From: DATAAM01 sp036260075
GTDB taxonomy: Bacteria; Actinomycetota; Acidimicrobiia; Acidimicrobiales; JAHWLA01
Assembly (NCBI GenBank): GCA_036260075.1
Contig: DATAAM010000108.1
Location: 1 to 6,664, forward strand
DNA: 6,664 bases
Reading direction: 5' to 3'
Below are positions 1 to 5,242 of this stretch, piece by piece. Position 1 is the first letter of the stretch. Every line of letters starts with the position of its first letter. The position numbers and the translations under genes are program-made. The notes beneath the pieces were generated by a model that had not been told where the DNA came from, ran no database searches, and saw nothing but the letters and a program-made list of their open reading frames with translations.

Positions 1-101
1 GCCTGGGCGGGCACCATCGCCCCGCCCACGCCGACGACGGCGCCGCCCAACGCGAAGATGGCCACGGCTGCCCGCCGCGGCCGAGTTCTGAACAGCTTCA
101 T
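1..101 (-). CDS. Exported protein, N-terminal fragment with signal peptide
   Basis: Only the first 33 codons are in the window; the gene continues past the left edge, so its function cannot be told. The start is ATG at 101-99, preceded by a good Shine-Dalgarno (GAAAGGA at 116-110, 8-base spacer), which is the best ribosome site in the window. The peptide is a textbook Sec signal: a basic n-region (MKLFRTRPRR), a hydrophobic core rich in Ala, Val and Gly (about residues 11-29), and a c-region ending PAQA, which fits an AxA cleavage site near residue 34. The twin arginines are not followed by a Tat consensus, so Sec export is more likely. It is too short for the usual ORF cut-offs. It diverges from the SCP2-like gene at 290. 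The mature protein could be periplasmic, cell-wall or secreted. Confidence 0.75.
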   Translation of the reverse strand, partial: MKLFRTRPRRAAVAIFALGGAVVGVGGAMVPAQ

Positions 102-289
102 CCTGGGGGTCCTTTCGGGAAGGGCGACGCCCCCCGGCCTCGCCCGCCTCACTGGCGCGGGGGCCACCCCGCCGCCGACCCCCTTGTTGCAACGATTCGT
201 CATCACGCCCGAAATCTCCTGGCCGGAAACCCCTGGTCACCGGATTTTTTCGTCAGAACCGACACCTCGGCGCCCGCCGTGCGAAAGAG
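102..289. other. Divergent intergenic region, no gene seen
   Basis: This 188-base gap separates two divergently transcribed genes and should hold both promoters. It contains a perfect 8-base palindrome (GTTGCAAC, 186-193) and a T6 tract (245-250) that stands out in this GC-rich DNA. A weak plus-strand promoter can be drawn from TTGCAA (187-192) with a 17-base spacer to CGAAAT (210-215), but the -10 lacks the TA start, so I do not call it. No open frame with coding character was seen. Confidence 0.5.
110..116 (-). promoter_or_regulatory. Ribosome binding site of the exported-protein gene
   Basis: Read on the minus strand, GAAAGGA lies 8 bases before the ATG at 101. It fixes the start of the truncated gene and supports it as a real coding region despite its short visible length. 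Confidence 0.7.
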
Positions 290-724
290 ATGGGTGTGGC
301 GAGCGAGTTCGGTCTCCGGTGCGAAGAGTCGCCGGATGCAGCCGTGCACGCATGCCTGGACCGTCTGCGTCGGCGCCGGGTCGACCTGGCTGACGCCTTG
401 GGGGGGCGGTCGCTGCGGGTGGCCCTCGTCGTGGGCAACCCGTCGCACAACTACCACATCACCTTCACCCGGGACGGCCACGTGATGAGCCGCTCGGGCC
501 CGGACTTCCGTCCGCATGTGGAGATCCACGGGGCCCCGGGGGCGGTGGCCCGCTTCGTGGCAGGCGACATGACGATGATGGAAGCGAGCTTCGACGGCGT
601 GGTGACGCTCCACGTTCCCACGACCGAGGCGGCGGCCTTCCGCCGCCTTCGCGCCCTCGTGGCGGAGGAGTTCCGCGCCGAGGACCGACCGAAGGAGGTC
701 GCGGCCAAGCCGGGGGGGAGCTGA
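290..724 (+). CDS. SCP2-like lipid-binding domain protein
   Basis: A 144-residue soluble protein without signal peptide or membrane segment. Residues about 40-130 look like a sterol carrier protein 2 (SCP2) domain. A beta-rich stretch with polar turns (NPSHNYHITFTRDGHV) leads to a VEIHGAP strand, then a helix and the pattern GDMTMMEASFDGVVTLHVP, which resembles the SCP2 'aGe..p..a...Grl.v.gd' region, followed by an amphipathic C-terminal helix. SCP2 domains bind lipids or acyl-CoA in a hydrophobic tunnel; the ligand here is unknown. The assignment is by eye. Start: ATG 290 directly abuts GAAAGAG (283-289) and has no usable Shine-Dalgarno, whereas GTG at 296 lies 6 bases after it and may be the true start (142 residues). 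The frame is continuous across a G7 run at 410-416. It is convergent with the 849-residue gene and followed by the hairpin cluster. Confidence 0.65.
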   Translation: MGVASEFGLRCEESPDAAVHACLDRLRRRRVDLADALGGRSLRVALVVGNPSHNYHITFTRDGHVMSRSGPDFRPHVEIHGAPGAVARFVAGDMTMMEASFDGVVTLHVPTTEAAAFRRLRALVAEEFRAEDRPKEVAAKPGGS

Positions 725-735
725 GGTCTTCCAAC

Positions 736-766
736 GCGTGCATCGTCCGGGGGGAACGACGCACGC
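736..766. terminator. Stem-loop H1 of the convergent gap
   Basis: GCGTGCATCGT (736-746) pairs with ACGACGCACGC (756-766) around a 9-base loop. Ten of 11 positions are Watson-Crick. The odd pair is A-C in a plus-strand transcript but a G-U wobble in a minus-strand transcript, so it folds better in minus RNA. It starts 11 bases after the stop of the SCP2-like gene. No U-tract follows on either strand. It is probably part of a bidirectional terminator region. Confidence 0.5.
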
Positions 767-767
767 C

Positions 768-803
768 GGGCGGTGCGGGCCCGGGGGGTTGCCCGTACCG
801 CCC
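768..803 (+). terminator. Stem-loop H2, 13-bp stem
   Basis: GGGCGGTGCGGGC (768-780) pairs fully with GCCCGTACCGCCC (791-803) around a 10-base loop, with one G-U wobble (775/796) in plus-strand RNA. The same pair would be A-C in minus-strand RNA, so the fold favours plus transcripts, meaning those reading out of the SCP2-like gene. There is no U-tract, as is common for intrinsic-like terminators of high-GC actinobacteria. Its outer stem GGTGCG/CGTACC recurs in H3. Confidence 0.6.
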
Positions 804-837
804 AACACGCCGGGAAGGGGACACCCCGACCGGTGAG

Positions 838-889
838 GGGGCGGGTGCGAGCGGGTGGACGGGGGTCGCCCGCTCGTACCGCAGGCCCC
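838..889 (+). repeat. Stem-loop H3, related to H2
   Basis: GGTGCGAGCGGG (844-855) pairs over all 12 positions with CCCGCTCGTACC (869-880) around a 13-base loop, with a single G-U (847/877) at the same place in the stem as in H2. After an internal loop, GGGGC (838-842) can pair with GCCCC (885-889). The GGTGCG/CGTACC stem shared with H2 suggests duplication or a common element rather than unrelated terminators. Confidence 0.5.
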
Positions 890-902
890 GGGGGGACGAG
901 GT

Positions 903-946
903 GGTCGGGGCGAGCGGCCCAGGGGGGCCGGGCCGTCGCCCCGACC
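903..946 (-). terminator. Terminator hairpin H4 after the DUF2325 gene
   Basis: GGTCGGGGCGA (903-913) is perfectly complementary to TCGCCCCGACC (936-946). After one bulged G (914), CGGCCC (915-920) pairs with GGGCCG (930-935), giving 17 base pairs and a 9-base loop. On the minus strand the hairpin begins 2 bases after the TGA of the 849-residue gene (951-949), the expected place for its terminator. No U-tract follows. Confidence 0.65.
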
Positions 947-948
947 TC

Positions 949-3498
949 TCACCGTCGGACGGTCACGCGCTCACAGGCGATGGCCACGGCGCGCTCTATG
1001 GCGCGCTCGACGGCGACCCGACCGTGCCCGGTGCAGGCGACCCAGGGAAGCCCGTGCTCCCCTGCAGTCCGACGAACCCACTGCCCGAGGTGCGTCCGGA
1101 CGAACGTCATCAGGACGACGGCGTCGGCCTCCTCGTAGGCCGACTCGATGCGGGCGGCCTCGGCGGCCCAGTTCGACCGCCACCCGGGCAGGAACCAGGA
1201 AACCGACACCCGTCCGCCGTGGCGCGCCGCCAGGGCGGTGTCGACGGCGGCGCGGTAGCGCTCCTGCGTCTCGTTCCCGCCCACGAACAGGACGCGCACG
1301 GGTGCGGCGAGAGAGGGGCGCGGCTCCTCCCCGTCGGGGGGCGAGAGGAGGAGTCGCGCCAGCTCGTCGAGTTCGACCGGGGCGAGGCCGAGCTCGACGA
1401 GAACGTCGAACAGGTCGGCGGGGTCGAACGCACGAAGCCCCCCGCCTACTGCCCGAAAGAACAACCCCCGTGCTGTGGCACGAGCTTCGTCCAAGCGGCC
1501 GATGCGACGCAAAATCTCCAATCGGAGCGCGTCGGCGTGCGCCGGCTCCAGCGCCAGGCGCAGGGCCTCGTTGGCCGCGAGCGCGTCGGCGAACCGGGCG
1601 TCGAGCCGGGCGTCGCCCGCCCGCACGAGCACGTCGTCGACGGCCCCGGCCAGCCGTGCCGCCGTGGCCGGGTCGGCCGCCAGGCCTGCGCCTGCCAACG
1701 CAGCGTCGAGGAGCTCGAAGCGCAGGCTGAGCGACCACCGGCCGTCCGGGTCGGCCGCCGTCGCCTCGGCGGTGGCGATCGCCTGCTCGTCGCCCGCCCG
1801 GGCCCGCTCGGCCAGGAGGCGGACGAGCTGCGGGGAGCCGGGCGCCGCTGCCACGGCGCGGGCCAGGAAGGAGCCGACGTGGGGTGAGCCGTGGGCAGCC
1901 AGGGCCACCACGGCGATCTCGAGGTCGTCGGCACCGGGACGGTGGCCCTCGTCGAAGGCGGCCACCAGGTCGCGGTGGGCGGCCTCGTCGGTGCCCGGTT
2001 CGAGGAGGCGGAGGCGGGCCAGGGCGGCGTGGAAGCGCACCCCCGCCCGCAGCTCGGCCAGGTCGCCTCGCTCGTCGAGCTGCGCCAGCGCCTCGGCCAG
2101 GCAGGGCGCCGCCGAGGGATCGCCGTCGCACCAGAGCAACAGACCCAGCAGCAGGTTGGGGACCAGCCCGCCCGCGTCGGCGGCCACCGCCTCGAGGAGC
2201 GTGGGCCGGAGGGGGGCCAGCCGGGCACGCAGGTGAGCACGCTCGGCCTCGGTGAGCGGGACCCGGATGCCTTCGATCCCCGCGACCTCGGCCCCGACCA
2301 TCACCCGCTCGCACGCGGCGGCGGCCCGCAGCTCGTCGTCGAGGTGGCCCTCGTCGATCCCCTCCAGGAGGCGGGCCGCCCCCACGAAATCGCTGCGGCC
2401 GCGGCGGCACGCCACCCGCTGGAGGGCCAGTGACGTCGCCTCTCGGGCCAGCATCCGGCCCGAGCCGTTGGCGGACGGCACCCACCGCCACAGGGCGTCC
2501 TCTGCCGCCCGCAGCAGCAGCTCGGCGCCGACGGTGTCGCCGTGGGCCAGCCGGTCGGCCACGGCGGCGCGCAGCTCGGCCAGCAGCGCCTGCCAGCCGT
2601 CGCAGACGCCGGCCACCACGTGGAGGAGCCGGGCGGCGGCCCGCGGCTGGTCGAGGTGGGCGCCCACCACCGCGGCCGCCACCGCGGTGGCCTCCGGTCG
2701 GGCCAGCAGCTCCTCGAGAGCGCCCCGCTCCTCGGCACCGAGGGCGACGAGCGCCGCTCGGTCGCCCTCGTCGGCCAAGCGCCGCAGCCGGCCCAGCACG
2801 AAGGCGCGACGAGCGGGCGGCGCGGGGTGCGCGCCGGCGGGCGCGGGGGCCAGGCGGCCGTACTGGTACCACGCCGCCGCTCGGTCGGGATCGAGGGCGA
2901 GCACCTCCTGCACGGCCGCCAGCGCCCGAGCACGGTCGGGGCGGTCGGCCGCCTCGGCCAAGAGGGCGTCGAGGGCGCTCTCGCCGGCGGCCGCCGAGCG
3001 GTCGTCGCACACGGCGACGCCGGTCGTCGTGGGCGTCGATGCCGACGCCGGCAGCGGCGTCGGCGGCTCGTCCAACCGGGCCAGCAGGCGGTCGCGCGCC
3101 GCGGTGGTGAGCTCGCCGCCGTGCCAGAGCGTCTCCAGCGTGAGCCGCACCAGCCCGAGCGGCCAGGCGGCGGCCAACGCCGGGAGCCCCCGCTCCCGCA
3201 GCTCCTCCTCGAGGTCGCCGTCGTCGTCGGGCAAGAGGTCCTCGAGGAACCGGCCCGGTGCCTGGCTCAGGAGGAGGGCGACGTCGCGGGCGGCGTCGTG
3301 GCCCAGTCCTCGCAGGCGGCTGCGCACCAGCTGGGGGGCCTTCCGGCCCGCGGCACGGGACTGCACGCCGAGCGCCCGGAGCAGCGTGGCCGGCTCGTCA
3401 CCGGGCGCGTCCTCGAGCGCGCAGCGAACATCGTCGGTCGTGAGGGCGAGCAGCAGCTCGCGCGTTCGACAGTCGCGGTGCCCGGACGGCTTCGGCAT
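949..3498 (-). CDS. Helical-repeat protein with C-terminal DUF2325-like domain
   Basis: An 849-residue cytosolic-looking protein without signal peptide or membrane segment. Residues about 10-142 form a helical N-terminal block rich in Leu, Arg and acidic residues. A Pro/Thr/Ser linker (about 143-172) follows. Residues about 175-720 are a long run of Ala/Leu-rich helix pairs, with at least one TPR-like unit (ALAAVQEVLALDPDRAAAWY, 192-211). Residues 733-843 form an alpha/beta domain matching DUF2325 (Pfam PF10087) by eye: strand VRVLFVGGN (734-742), the strand ADAVVLMTFVRTH (791-803), a following helix with QW, then LPWVACTGHGRVAVERAIE. DUF2325 has no established biochemical role that I know of. 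The helical part suggests protein-protein scaffolding; that is inference. An in-frame TAG 18 bases upstream makes ATG 3498 the only plausible start near the N-terminus. No Shine-Dalgarno precedes it, so translation may be leaderless or nearly so. No frameshift was seen. It lies downstream of the PucR-type gene with a 149-base gap. Confidence 0.8.
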   Translation of the reverse strand: MPKPSGHRDCRTRELLLALTTDDVRCALEDAPGDEPATLLRALGVQSRAAGRKAPQLVRSRLRGLGHDAARDVALLLSQAPGRFLEDLLPDDDGDLEEELRERGLPALAAAWPLGLVRLTLETLWHGGELTTAARDRLLARLDEPPTPLPASASTPTTTGVAVCDDRSAAAGESALDALLAEAADRPDRARALAAVQEVLALDPDRAAAWYQYGRLAPAPAGAHPAPPARRAFVLGRLRRLADEGDRAALVALGAEERGALEELLARPEATAVAAAVVGAHLDQPRAAARLLHVVAGVCDGWQALLAELRAAVADRLAHGDTVGAELLLRAAEDALWRWVPSANGSGRMLAREATSLALQRVACRRGRSDFVGAARLLEGIDEGHLDDELRAAAACERVMVGAEVAGIEGIRVPLTEAERAHLRARLAPLRPTLLEAVAADAGGLVPNLLLGLLLWCDGDPSAAPCLAEALAQLDERGDLAELRAGVRFHAALARLRLLEPGTDEAAHRDLVAAFDEGHRPGADDLEIAVVALAAHGSPHVGSFLARAVAAAPGSPQLVRLLAERARAGDEQAIATAEATAADPDGRWSLSLRFELLDAALAGAGLAADPATAARLAGAVDDVLVRAGDARLDARFADALAANEALRLALEPAHADALRLEILRRIGRLDEARATARGLFFRAVGGGLRAFDPADLFDVLVELGLAPVELDELARLLLSPPDGEEPRPSLAAPVRVLFVGGNETQERYRAAVDTALAARHGGRVSVSWFLPGWRSNWAAEAARIESAYEEADAVVLMTFVRTHLGQWVRRTAGEHGLPWVACTGHGRVAVERAIERAVAIACERVTVRR

Positions 3499-3510
3499 GG
3501 GGGTGCGGTA

Positions 3511-3539
3511 ACGCTAGGGACGTGCATCGGCGCGGTCGA
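3511..3539 (-). promoter_or_regulatory. Possible promoter of the DUF2325 gene
   Basis: On the minus strand, TCGACC (3539-3534; four of six matches to TTGACA), a 17-base spacer, then TAGCGT (3516-3511; fits TAnnnT). Transcription would start about 5 bases before the ATG at 3498, consistent with a nearly leaderless mRNA and with the absence of a Shine-Dalgarno. Both boxes are weak matches and could be chance. Confidence 0.3.
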
Positions 3540-3555
3540 GGGCCGTGAGTGAAGA

Positions 3556-3581
3556 GTTCCGGAGACGAAGTCATCCGGAAC
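3556..3581 (-). terminator. Hairpin after the PucR-type regulator gene
   Basis: GTTCCGGA (3556-3563) and TCCGGAAC (3574-3581) are perfect inverted repeats. On the minus strand the stem continues after one bulged T with GAC/GTC closing a TTC loop, about 11 pairs in all. It is followed on that strand by TCTTCACT, a weakly T-rich tail. It lies about 66 bases beyond the regulator stop codon and could end that transcript before the DUF2325 gene. It could also be a protein-binding palindrome. Confidence 0.5.
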
Positions 3582-3594
3582 GACAAACGTTGTC
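3582..3594. promoter_or_regulatory. Palindromic operator-like site
   Basis: GACAA-ACG-TTGTC is an exact 5+5 inverted repeat with a 3-base centre, in the most AT-rich patch of the gap and directly beside the hairpin at 3556-3581. It is upstream of the possible DUF2325-gene promoter. It resembles a binding site for a dimeric regulator; no protein can be named. Confidence 0.3.
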
Positions 3595-3647
3595 TGCGAA
3601 GGAAAAACCGAATGTCCGATTTAGGCGCTGAGGGAAGAGACCGCCGG

Positions 3648-4970
3648 TCAGCGGCGCCGGGCCGAGGGGGGGCCCCACGCCGGGTCGTCGAAGGGCGACA
3701 CCTCGGCCATGGCCAGGCGCCGGAGGCGCACGGCGATGTCGAGCTGGAGGCGGTCACCGGGCACGTCCACGCTGAGGCCGGTGAGGTCCTGCACCCGCTT
3801 GAGCCGGTACCGGACGGTCTTCTCGTGGATGCCGAGCTCGGCGGCCACCTCCGCCACCGAGCCCCGGTTGTCGTAGAGCGCCTCCAGGGTGTCGAGCAGC
3901 TCGACTGCCTTGTGCTCCGACAGGCCGAGCAGCGGGCCGAGGATCTGCTGCACGAAGTCGAGGCGGTCCTCCAGCGGGGCGCCCGCCAGGATGCGGTACG
4001 CCTTGAGGTCCTTCATGGCCACCACGCCGGGGCCGCCGCGGGCCGCCCGCACGAACACCATGTCGCGCTGGGCCCGCCGGTACACCGCGTACAGCGAGCC
4101 GAGGTGGTCGACGGGCCCGGCCGCCACCACGAACAGGCCGCCGCGGGCGGCGACCTCGTCGGCTCGCTCCTGGGCCGCCGCCCAGGCGCTGTCCTCCGGC
4201 GCGGGCACCAGCACCACCACGTGGGGGACCGGCGCCGACCGTGTCGGTCCCTCGACGGCCCCCGGCACGGCCTCGGTGATGGCTGTGGCGAGGTCGCGCA
4301 GCCCGACGCTCTCCTGTCCGGTGCCGCCGGTGACGATGAGGAGCGCGCACGGCGGCCCCACGTCGTGGCCGAGGAGTTTGGCGTGGTTGCGGATCTCGTC
4401 GTCGTCGATCCAGCTGCCCTCGAGGAGGCGGTCGACGAGCGCCGCCTGCTCGCGGACGCGGACGGTGAGGCGCTGCTCGACCTCCTCGAGGTAGCCCGCG
4501 GCCAACGCCGATGTGGCCTCGTGCACGAAGTCGAACAGGCGTAGCGACAGCCGGCCCATGGCCCGCACGGCGGCGTCGGCCGAGCCCGTCACCCCGATGG
4601 CGCAGTCGAGCAGGTGCCCGTAGCCGATGCGCAACGCCACCTGGACGCCCGCTGTCAGCGCCTCGCGGGAGAGCCCGAGGCGGGCGCGCTGGGCGCCGAT
4701 GAGGTGCAGGGCCACGCGCTCGCTGTCGCGCAGGCGGCGGTCGTCGGCGAGCACGACGAGGAAGAACCCGGCGGCCCGGCGCACCGCGCTCTGGAGGTCG
4801 GCGGGCTCCCCCGGTGCATGGGTGATCCGGAACTCGGGCACTTGGTCGAGGATCTCCTCGAACATCCGCTCGACCATGTCGTCGAAGCCGGCCCTGAGCC
4901 GCTCGAGCACCTGCGCCCGGAACACAGCCGCCTCTTCGGTCGGCTGGACGATGGCGTCGTACCTTGACAT
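3648..4970 (-). CDS. PucR/CdaR-family transcriptional regulator
   Basis: A 440-residue DNA-binding regulator with the architecture common in actinobacteria. Residues about 15-165 are an all-helical N-terminal domain resembling the RsbRD N-terminal type (DMVERMFEEI, then RRAAGFFLVVLADD, then LTAGVQVALRIGYGHL). Residues about 170-310 are a degenerate GGDEF-like domain of the PucR/CdaR type (CALLIVTGG ... YRRAQRDMVFV). Residues about 355-420 are the PucR C-terminal helix-turn-helix: LLDTLEALYDNRGSVAEVAA, then ELGIHEKTVRYRLKRVQDLTG, then LQLDIAVRLRRL. The HTH with its YRL(K/R)R signature is very characteristic. Family members regulate catabolic genes in response to small molecules; the ligand is not evident. 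The start ATG 4970 has GGGGAG 7 bases upstream; the ATG at 4997 lacks such a site. It diverges from galT across a 272-base region, so control of galT and of itself is plausible but unproven. Confidence 0.92.
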   Translation of the reverse strand: MSRYDAIVQPTEEAAVFRAQVLERLRAGFDDMVERMFEEILDQVPEFRITHAPGEPADLQSAVRRAAGFFLVVLADDRRLRDSERVALHLIGAQRARLGLSREALTAGVQVALRIGYGHLLDCAIGVTGSADAAVRAMGRLSLRLFDFVHEATSALAAGYLEEVEQRLTVRVREQAALVDRLLEGSWIDDDEIRNHAKLLGHDVGPPCALLIVTGGTGQESVGLRDLATAITEAVPGAVEGPTRSAPVPHVVVLVPAPEDSAWAAAQERADEVAARGGLFVVAAGPVDHLGSLYAVYRRAQRDMVFVRAARGGPGVVAMKDLKAYRILAGAPLEDRLDFVQQILGPLLGLSEHKAVELLDTLEALYDNRGSVAEVAAELGIHEKTVRYRLKRVQDLTGLSVDVPGDRLQLDIAVRLRRLAMAEVSPFDDPAWGPPSARRR

Positions 4971-4977
4971 TCCCCCG

Positions 4978-4983
4978 CTCCCC
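4978..4983 (-). promoter_or_regulatory. Ribosome binding site of the regulator gene
   Basis: On the minus strand, GGGGAG lies 7 bases before ATG 4970. It decides this start over the in-frame ATG at 4997 (which would add nine residues) and over the longer open frame reaching 5198. Confidence 0.65.
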
Positions 4984-5047
4984 AGCGAATCGGGCATATC
5001 GCCGCGGGGGAACGGTCGCGCGTTGCATCGATTCGCGCAAGCGGTGG

Positions 5048-5061
5048 TGCGACAGCGCCGT
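5048..5061. repeat. Operator-like repeat, copy 1
   Basis: TGCGACAGCGCCGT. It shares 13 of 14 bases with copy 2 at 5159-5172. Its core ACaGCGCcGT is an imperfect palindrome (ACnGCGCnGT), as expected for a dimer-binding site. It lies in the shared control region of the divergent regulator and galT genes, 78 bases upstream of the regulator start. Confidence 0.4.
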
Positions 5062-5158
5062 AGAGTGCGAACGAAACCGTGTTGCCGGAAGGTACGTTGG
5101 GGTCGGTGCCGATGACCGCAGAGCCCGAAGGTCGTTCGCCGCAGGGCGGGCGCTCCCA

Positions 5159-5172
5159 TGTGACAGCGCCGT
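5159..5172. repeat. Operator-like repeat, copy 2
   Basis: TGTGACAGCGCCGT, same orientation as copy 1 and 111 bases away. It ends inside the first two bases of the leader hairpin at 5171-5198, about 70 bases upstream of galT. Confidence 0.4.
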
Positions 5173-5198
5173 GCCCCGGCGGCTCCGCTGCCGGGCAC
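5171..5198 (+). promoter_or_regulatory. Leader hairpin upstream of galT
   Basis: GTGCCCCGGCGGC (5171-5183) pairs with GCTGCCGGGCAC (5187-5198): 12 pairs including one G-U, one bulged C, and a tight 3-base TCC loop. It ends 44 bases before the galT ATG. It could be an attenuator, an mRNA-stabilising 5' structure, or DNA-level dyad symmetry. No U-tract follows, and no alternative antiterminator pairing was worked out. Confidence 0.45.
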
Positions 5199-5242
5199 GA
5201 CCGGGCGGCCCGCGGGAGCCGAGCTCGTCGGTCCGCTGCCTC

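Noticed and set aside
187..215. Sigma-70-like promoter (TTGCAA, 17 bases, CGAAAT) for the SCP2-like gene
   Set aside because: The -10 box lacks the conserved TA, and there is no supporting spacing to the start, so chance is as likely.
225..254. ECF-sigma-like boxes (GGAAAC ... CGTC) upstream of the SCP2-like gene
   Set aside because: The spacer is about 20 bases, longer than usual for ECF promoters, and there is no sigma/anti-sigma gene nearby.
410..416. G7 run in the SCP2-like gene as a possible frameshift or phase-variation site
   Set aside because: The frame is continuous on both sides with consistent domain similarity, and runs of this length are common at this GC content.
203..952. Minus-strand open frame of 249 codons over the SCP2-like gene and the gap
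   Set aside because: Its translation is Arg/Pro/His-rich, spans the hairpin cluster and opposes a better supported gene.
901..3552. Several long plus-strand open frames opposite the DUF2325 gene (for example 901-1887, 2252-3511, 2542-3552)
   Set aside because: Their translations are low-complexity Arg/Gly/Ser/Ala-rich strings with no recognisable domain. The minus-strand frame has normal composition and a recognisable C-terminal domain.
4971..5198. Longer form of the PucR-type regulator starting at 5198
   Set aside because: The extra 76 residues have no family similarity and no ribosome site, while ATG 4970 has GGGGAG at 7 bases.
4964..5242. In-frame upstream extension of galT beginning at ATG 4964
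   Set aside because: It would overlap the regulator start and add 93 Arg/Cys-rich residues unlike any GalT. The family motif begins at ATG 5243, so the open frame reflects high GC.
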